Shown here: piece by piece, positions 14,223 to 18,111 of the stretch
Layout of the letters: each line of letters begins with the position of its first letter
Position numbering within the stretch: position 1 is the first letter of the stretch
From: Candidatus Treponema excrementipullorum
GTDB lineage: Bacteria; Spirochaetota; Spirochaetia; Treponematales; Treponemataceae
Direction: 5' to 3'
DNA: 18,111 bases
Assembly (NCBI GenBank): GCA_018883625.1
Contig: JAHLFV010000084.1
Location: 1 to 18,111, forward strand
Notes under the pieces: model-generated
Databases searched by the model: none
What the model saw: only the letters and a program-made list of their open reading frames with translations
What the model was told of the DNA's origin: nothing
Position numbers and translations under genes: made by a program

Positions 14223-15047
14223 ATGGCTCTTAAAGTATATAAGCCGATAACCGCAGGTACTCGAACTCGAATTGACTTGCGGAGAGACGAATTGACCACT
14301 GATAAGCCTGAGAAAAGCTTGACCCGTGGTCGAAGTGCGCGCGGAGGACGTGGTGCCGGCGGACGTATTTCTGTACGTCATCAAGGTGGCGGTCATAAGC
14401 GCAAGTTTCGTGAAATTGATTTCAGACGCGATAAGCATGGAATTCCCGGAACAGTAAAAACTATTGAATATGATCCGAATAGAAGTGCAAATATCGCTTT
14501 GATTTTTTATGCGGATGGAGAAAAACGGTATATTATCGCTCCTAAAGGACTTGAAGTAGGACAGAAGATTGTTTCCGGTCCTGATGCAACTCCTGTAGTC
14601 GGTAATGCATTGCCTTTGGAGGCCATTCCAGTCGGATTTACAGTTCACAACATCGAGTTGACCTTGGGTCGCGGTGGGCAGTTAGTTCGTTCAGCAGGAG
14701 CCAGTGCTCTTGTTGCTGCTAAAGAAGGTGATTATGTGACAATCCGTCTTCCTTCAAGTGAAATGCGCCGTGTGCATGGTAAATGCTATGCAACTATCGG
14801 TGTAGTTGGTAACGAAGACCGCATGAATACACAGCTTGGTAAAGCGGGACGAAACAGATGGCGTGGTGTTAGACCTACCGTTCGCGGTATGGCTATGAAC
14901 CCTGTTGATCATCCGCTTGGTGGTGGTGAAGGTGCCGGTAAAGGACGTAACCCTGTTACTCCTTGGGGGCAGCCTTGTCGTGGATACAAAACCCGCAACA
15001 AGCGGAAGGTGTCAAACAATTTTATTGTTTCACGCCGGAAGAAGTAG
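14223..15047 (+). CDS. rplB: 50S ribosomal protein L2
   Basis: L2 is one of the most conserved large-subunit proteins, needed for subunit association and for a functional peptidyl-transferase centre. The 274-residue product begins MALKVYKPITAGTRTR and has a glycine/arginine-rich N-terminal part. It carries the conserved C-terminal block with VRGMAMNPVDHPLGGGEG, including the His long implicated in function, and TPWGQPCRGYKTR. AAGGGGA (14206-14212) lies 10 bases upstream of the ATG, a rather long spacing. rpsS follows after 17 bases. Confidence 0.98.
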   Translation: MALKVYKPITAGTRTRIDLRRDELTTDKPEKSLTRGRSARGGRGAGGRISVRHQGGGHKRKFREIDFRRDKHGIPGTVKTIEYDPNRSANIALIFYADGEKRYIIAPKGLEVGQKIVSGPDATPVVGNALPLEAIPVGFTVHNIELTLGRGGQLVRSAGASALVAAKEGDYVTIRLPSSEMRRVHGKCYATIGVVGNEDRMNTQLGKAGRNRWRGVRPTVRGMAMNPVDHPLGGGEGAGKGRNPVTPWGQPCRGYKTRNKRKVSNNFIVSRRKK

Positions 15048-15064
15048 CAGGATAGGAGATAACC

Positions 15065-15343
15065 GTGTCAAGATCTGTTAAGAAAGGGCCTTTTATTGAA
15101 AAGAGCCTTTACAAAAAGGTTATTGAGATGAATAAGGCTGCGGATCGTAAGATGATTAAAACTTACTCCCGCTGTTCAACGATTATACCTGAAATGGTAG
15201 GAAATACTATCTCAGTATACAATGGTAAGTCATGGATACCTGTTTATGTAACAGAAAACCTTGTAGGTCACAAGTTAGGTGAATTTGCACCTACAAGAGT
15301 ATTCCGTGGACATGCCGGTTCAGATAAGAAAGCTGGGAAATAG
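15065..15343 (+). CDS. rpsS: 30S ribosomal protein S19
   Basis: S19 lies in the head of the small subunit, forms a complex with S13 and contacts the A-site tRNA region. The product is 92 residues and starts with the family signature SRSVKKGPFIEKSL. Later landmarks are KTYSRCSTIIPEMVG, KSWIPVYVTENLVGHKLGEF and FRGHAGSDKKAGK. The start is GTG, chosen because it gives the canonical N-terminus and lies 6 bases after TAGGAG. rplV starts within 10 bases of the stop. Confidence 0.97.
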   Translation: MSRSVKKGPFIEKSLYKKVIEMNKAADRKMIKTYSRCSTIIPEMVGNTISVYNGKSWIPVYVTENLVGHKLGEFAPTRVFRGHAGSDKKAGK

Positions 15344-15352
15344 GTGGATATG

Positions 15353-15715
15353 ATGGCTGAAAAAACACAAACTGGATATAGAGCCGTTACAAAGTTTTTA
15401 ATTGCATCTCCTACTAAGGTTCGTCCTGTAGCAAATGTAGTTAAACAAAAGACCTGTTCGGAAGCTATGGCTATCCTCGAGAATATGCCTCAGAAGGGTG
15501 CTAAATTGATTCGCGGAACAATGAAATCTGCAATTTCAAATGCACTCTATGCTAACAAAAAACTCGATGAAGATATGCTCTACGTTAAGGAAATTCGAAT
15601 TGATGAAGGTCCGAGATTAAAGCGTGTTTGGTTTAGAGCTCGCGGACGGGCTGATATGTTGCTGAAACGTATGTGTCATATCACCGTTGTAGTAGACGAA
15701 AAGGCGGGGGAATAA
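15353..15715 (+). CDS. rplV: 50S ribosomal protein L22
   Basis: L22 has a globular part on the subunit surface and a beta-hairpin reaching into the exit tunnel. Three in-frame starts exist: GTG 15344, ATG 15350 and ATG 15353. I chose 15353 (MAEKTQTGYR, 120 residues) because AGGTGG at 15342-15347 gives 5-base spacing to it and too little to the others. Family landmarks are SPTKVRPVANVV, KGAKLIRGTMKSAISNA, and IDEGPRLKRVWFRARGRAD followed by the C-terminal CHITVVV. rpsC begins 2 bases after its stop. Confidence 0.95.
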   Translation: MAEKTQTGYRAVTKFLIASPTKVRPVANVVKQKTCSEAMAILENMPQKGAKLIRGTMKSAISNALYANKKLDEDMLYVKEIRIDEGPRLKRVWFRARGRADMLLKRMCHITVVVDEKAGE

Positions 15716-15716
15716 G

Positions 15717-16463
15717 ATGGGACAGAAAGTACATCCTATCGGATTGCGGCTTGGTGTAAACAAGACTTGGCAGTCACGCTGGTATGCTGATTCTAGCGAA
15801 TATGCTGATCTCGTACTGGAAGATCTTAAGATCAGAAAGATGATTGATAATCTTCCCGAATGTAAAAATGCGGATATTGCTCAGATTGAAATTGTCCGCC
15901 ATCCGCAGAGAGTTACTATCGTAATTCATACTGCACGTCCGGGAGTAATTATTGGTGCAAAGGGTGCAAATATTGAAAAAATCAGTGTTGAAATCCAAAA
16001 GCATCTGACAAAGAAAGTTCAGATCAAAATCAAGGAAATCAAACGGGCTGAAGTTAATGCATCTTTGATTGCACAGAACGTTGCACGTCAATTGGCTAAT
16101 CGTGGTTCTTTCCGAAAAGCATTGAAACAGGCTTCAGGAAACGCTATGAAAGGCGGAGCTCAGGGTGTAAAAATCCGTATCAGCGGACGCCTGGGTGGTG
16201 CTGAAATGTCACGAACAGAAGAGCACAAAGAGGGTAGAACACCTCTTCATACATTGCGTGCAAATATTGATTATGGTTTTGCAGAAGCTCATACAACATT
16301 TGGTAAAATCGGTATCAAAGTATGGGTTTATAACGGCATGATGTACAATCACGAGCAGAATGAAGATGCTGGACAGATCGTAAAGAAAAACCGCAAAGAA
16401 CGTTCTGAACGTGGCGAACGGGCTCCTAAAGGGGACCGTGGCGCTAAAGCTTCAAGGAGTTAG
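15717..16463 (+). CDS. rpsC: 30S ribosomal protein S3
   Basis: S3 is at the mRNA entry channel of the small subunit and contributes to its helicase activity. The 248-residue product has the N-terminal GQKVHPIGLRLGVNK, and a KH domain with ARPGVIIGAKGANIEKI, in which GAKG occupies the GxxG loop. The C-terminal domain includes RISGRLGGAEMSRTE and HTTFGKIGIKVWVY. A basic, flexible tail of about 24 residues rich in Arg, Lys and Glu follows, somewhat longer than in E. coli S3 (233 residues). Its end overlaps the ribosome-binding site of rplP (AAGGAG). Confidence 0.98.
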   Translation: MGQKVHPIGLRLGVNKTWQSRWYADSSEYADLVLEDLKIRKMIDNLPECKNADIAQIEIVRHPQRVTIVIHTARPGVIIGAKGANIEKISVEIQKHLTKKVQIKIKEIKRAEVNASLIAQNVARQLANRGSFRKALKQASGNAMKGGAQGVKIRISGRLGGAEMSRTEEHKEGRTPLHTLRANIDYGFAEAHTTFGKIGIKVWVYNGMMYNHEQNEDAGQIVKKNRKERSERGERAPKGDRGAKASRS

Positions 16464-16465
16464 TC

Positions 16466-16885
16466 ATGGCACTTGCACCTAAAAGAGTTATGCACCGCAA
16501 AGTACAGCGAAGTAGAATTAAGGGAAATGCAACCAGAGGAAACAACATAGATTTTGGCGACATCGCCCTTGTTGCTATGGAGCCTATTTGGTTGTCTGCA
16601 CGTCATATTGAAGCTGCCCGTGTTGCTTTGAATCGTAAAATTAACCGTAGAGGGCAGGTTTGGATTCGTGTTTTCCCAGATAAGCCTATTTCAAAGAAAC
16701 CGGCAGAAACCCGAATGGGAAAAGGTAAAGGTGCTCCCGAGTTTTGGGCAGCTGTTATTAAGCCGGGTCAGATTTTGTTCGAAATCGGCGGTGTTGATTT
16801 GGAATTGGCAACTGCAGCTATGGAGCTTGCAGGAAGCAAATTGCCAATGAAGACAAAAATTGCGTTCCGTCCTACCATTGACTGA
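16466..16885 (+). CDS. rplP: 50S ribosomal protein L16
   Basis: L16 binds 23S rRNA near the A-site tRNA elbow and is added late in subunit assembly. The 139-residue product shows LAPKRVMHRKVQRSR, GDIALVAMEPIWLSARHIEA, and the conserved loop ETRMGKGKGAPEFW reaching toward the peptidyl-transferase centre. It ends KLPMKTKIAFRPTID. It starts 2 bases after the rpsC stop. Its stop codon overlaps the GAGGAGA that serves rpmC, so the three genes are tightly coupled. Confidence 0.97.
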   Translation: MALAPKRVMHRKVQRSRIKGNATRGNNIDFGDIALVAMEPIWLSARHIEAARVALNRKINRRGQVWIRVFPDKPISKKPAETRMGKGKGAPEFWAAVIKPGQILFEIGGVDLELATAAMELAGSKLPMKTKIAFRPTID

Positions 16886-16895
16886 GGAGAAATAG

Positions 16896-17096
16896 ATGGC
16901 AAAGAAAGAAAAAGAACTGTCTTATTCCGAATTAGTTGTTAAGCGGAACGAGATGAAGAAGAAATACATGGATCTTCGATTCCAAATGGTAATTGGCCAT
17001 GTAGATAATCCATTGCAGAAGCGTGTTATGCGTCGCGAAATCGCACGCTTAAACACCCTTATCCGGCAGAAAGAACTTGCCGGTGAAAACAAGTAG
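16896..17096 (+). CDS. rpmC: 50S ribosomal protein L29
   Basis: L29 is a small helical protein next to the exit tunnel, adjacent to L23. The 66-residue product is a predicted two-helix hairpin rich in Lys, Arg and Glu, with the family pattern ELVVKRNEMKKKYMDLRFQ and RREIARLNTLIRQKE. GAGGAGA (16884-16890) lies 5 bases before the ATG. The stop is part of the TAGGAG used by rpsQ. Its place between rplP and rpsQ is the standard order. Confidence 0.95.
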   Translation: MAKKEKELSYSELVVKRNEMKKKYMDLRFQMVIGHVDNPLQKRVMRREIARLNTLIRQKELAGENK

Positions 17097-17106
17097 GAGC
17101 TGACCC

Positions 17107-17382
17107 GTGGAAGAACAGGTTGTTCAGACTAATAAGCCTGCAAAGCGTTCATTTGTTGGTATCGTTACAAGCGATAAGATGGATAAAACAATCGTTGTAT
17201 CCGTTTCAACAAAAAAGCTTCATCGGCTTTATAAGAAGTATGTTACCCGCGTCAAGAAGTGTAAGGCTCATGACGAGAAGAATGATGCTCACGTTGGTGA
17301 CAAAGTGCGTATCGTAGAATGTCGTCCGCTCAGCAAAGAAAAATGCTGGCGACTTGCCGAAATCATTGAACGGGCAAGATAA
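17107..17382 (+). CDS. rpsQ: 30S ribosomal protein S17
   Basis: S17 is a primary 16S rRNA-binding protein with an OB fold. The 91-residue product has KRSFVGIVTSDKMDKTIVVSV, HRLYKKYVTRVKKCKAHDE and the C-terminal VGDKVRIVECRPLSKEKCWRL typical of the family. The start is GTG, 6 bases after TAGGAGC (17094-17100). The first ten residues (MEEQVVQTNK) form a short acidic-polar extension before the conserved core. rplN begins 15 bases downstream. Confidence 0.97.
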   Translation: MEEQVVQTNKPAKRSFVGIVTSDKMDKTIVVSVSTKKLHRLYKKYVTRVKKCKAHDEKNDAHVGDKVRIVECRPLSKEKCWRLAEIIERAR

Positions 17383-17397
17383 TATTGGAGGAAATGT

Positions 17398-17766
17398 ATG
17401 ATTCAGATGCAAACAAATTTGAACGTTGCAGATAACTCCGGTGCCAAGCTCGTTCAGTGTATTAAGGTTATTGGCGGTTCACATCGTCGGTATGCAAGCA
17501 TTGGTGATGTTATTGTTGTAGCAGTTAAAGATGCTATCCCTACATCAACAATCAAGAAGGGATCCGTTGAAAAAGCCGTTATTGTGCGTATTTCAAAGGA
17601 ATATCGCCGTCCTGACGGAACTTATATTCGTTTTGATGACAACGCTTGCGTTATTATCGATGCAAATAAGAATCCTAAAGGTAAGCGTATTTTTGGCCCT
17701 GTAGCTCGTGAGCTTCGTGATATGGATTACATGAAAATCGTATCATTGGCCCCAGAAGTTCTGTAA
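17398..17766 (+). CDS. rplN: 50S ribosomal protein L14
   Basis: L14 is at the subunit interface, contacts 16S rRNA and binds the silencing factor RsfS in other bacteria. The 122-residue product is a close family match: IQMQTNLNVADNSGAK at the start, QCIKVIGGSHRRYASIGDVI, VKDAIPTSTIKKG and IFGPVARELRD. The length is exactly the usual one. TTGGAGGAAA lies upstream. An overlapping out-of-frame ATG at 17394 is ignored. Its stop codon forms part of the AAGGAG for rplX. Confidence 0.98.
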   Translation: MIQMQTNLNVADNSGAKLVQCIKVIGGSHRRYASIGDVIVVAVKDAIPTSTIKKGSVEKAVIVRISKEYRRPDGTYIRFDDNACVIIDANKNPKGKRIFGPVARELRDMDYMKIVSLAPEVL

Positions 17767-17781
17767 GGAGTATTGGAAAGT

Positions 17782-18096
17782 ATGGAAAAGAAATTCAAAA
17801 TCCGTAAGGACGATATGGTAGAGATTATTGCTGGAAAAGATAAGGGCAAGCGAGGAGCAGTTGTTCGTGTTCTTAGAGATAAGGACAGAGTAATTGTTTC
17901 CGGTTGTAATATTGTTAAGAAAGCAATGAAAAAGAAGAATGCTCAAGATCACGGCGGAATCGCTGAGGTTGAAGCACCTCTTCATATTTCTAATGTAGCA
18001 ATCGTATGTAAAAAATGCGGTCCTACTAGAATCGGATATAAACTCGACGGCGACAAAAAAATTCGCGTCTGCCGTAAATGTGGAGACACACTATAA
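17782..18096 (+). CDS. rplX: 50S ribosomal protein L24, zinc-ribbon (four-cysteine) form
   Basis: L24 is an assembly-initiating protein with a KOW domain. The ATG at 17782 (MEKKFKIRKDD, 104 residues) is preferred to an in-frame TTG at 17773, which lies only 2 bases after AAGGAG (17765-17770); spacing to the ATG is 11. The KOW motif includes DMVEIIAGKDKGKRGAVVRV (12-30). The C-terminus has two CxxC pairs, C76/C79 and C97/C100, which would form a zinc ribbon. E. coli L24 lacks these cysteines, but cysteine-bearing forms are known in other bacteria. Its stop overlaps the next ATG by one base. Confidence 0.96.
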   Translation: MEKKFKIRKDDMVEIIAGKDKGKRGAVVRVLRDKDRVIVSGCNIVKKAMKKKNAQDHGGIAEVEAPLHISNVAIVCKKCGPTRIGYKLDGDKKIRVCRKCGDTL

Positions 18097-18111
18097 TGAG
18101 TAATTACGTAC
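18096..18111 (+). CDS. rplE: 50S ribosomal protein L5, first codons only (cut by the window edge)
   Basis: An ATG overlaps the rplX stop by one base (TAATG) and reads MSNYV before the window ends. L5 follows L24 in the standard spc order and its family often begins with a short stretch ending Tyr-Val/Pro. The identification rests mainly on gene order. Confidence 0.75.

Overview
The window is a chromosomal housekeeping locus from a spirochaete, most likely a Treponema. I base this on three things: an EF-Tu that reads throughout like treponemal EF-Tu, Asn instead of Ser in the RpoB rifampicin pocket, and tuf at the head of the S10 ribosomal-protein operon. I recognised these from memory without a database search, so the genus is likely and the species is open. 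The DNA is moderately AT-rich and tightly packed. Nearly all genes lie on the + strand.

Layout. (1) 42-8345: rplL, rpoB and rpoC, which encode ribosomal protein L7/L12 and the beta and beta' subunits of RNA polymerase. Two strong stem-loops sit in the 150-base gap between rplL and rpoB, and a terminator follows rpoC. (2) 8353-9407: the rpsL-rpsG (S12, S7) unit. It has two candidate promoters of its own, one overlapping the rpoC terminator and one with a perfect dyad between its -35 and -10 elements. A leader hairpin precedes rpsL, and a very strong, probably bidirectional terminator ends the unit. fusA, which follows rpsG in many bacteria, is absent. (3) 9500-10420: a single minus-strand gene for a TIM-barrel protein of uncertain function, with its own promoter. 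(4) 10421-10969: 549 bases without a protein gene. They hold divergent promoters and a segment of about 320 bases (about 10551-10873) that appears to encode a highly structured RNA with at least ten helices, several directly abutting, and two possible pseudoknots. I cannot match it to a known RNA class, and it is the most interesting object here. (5) 10970-18111: tuf followed by the S10/spc ribosomal-protein run rpsJ, rplC, rplD, rplW, rplB, rpsS, rplV, rpsC, rplP, rpmC, rpsQ, rplN, rplX and the first codons of rplE. From rplC onward, genes are separated by at most 37 bases or overlap by one. Two larger gaps (tuf-rpsJ and rpsJ-rplC) carry stem-loops that could attenuate or regulate.

The genes supply the transcription and translation machinery: core RNA polymerase, the elongation factor that delivers aminoacyl-tRNA, and proteins of both ribosomal subunits. 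The stem-loops between cistrons are candidates for setting their relative output. The TIM-barrel gene and the structured RNA are the only parts that do not obviously belong to this machinery.
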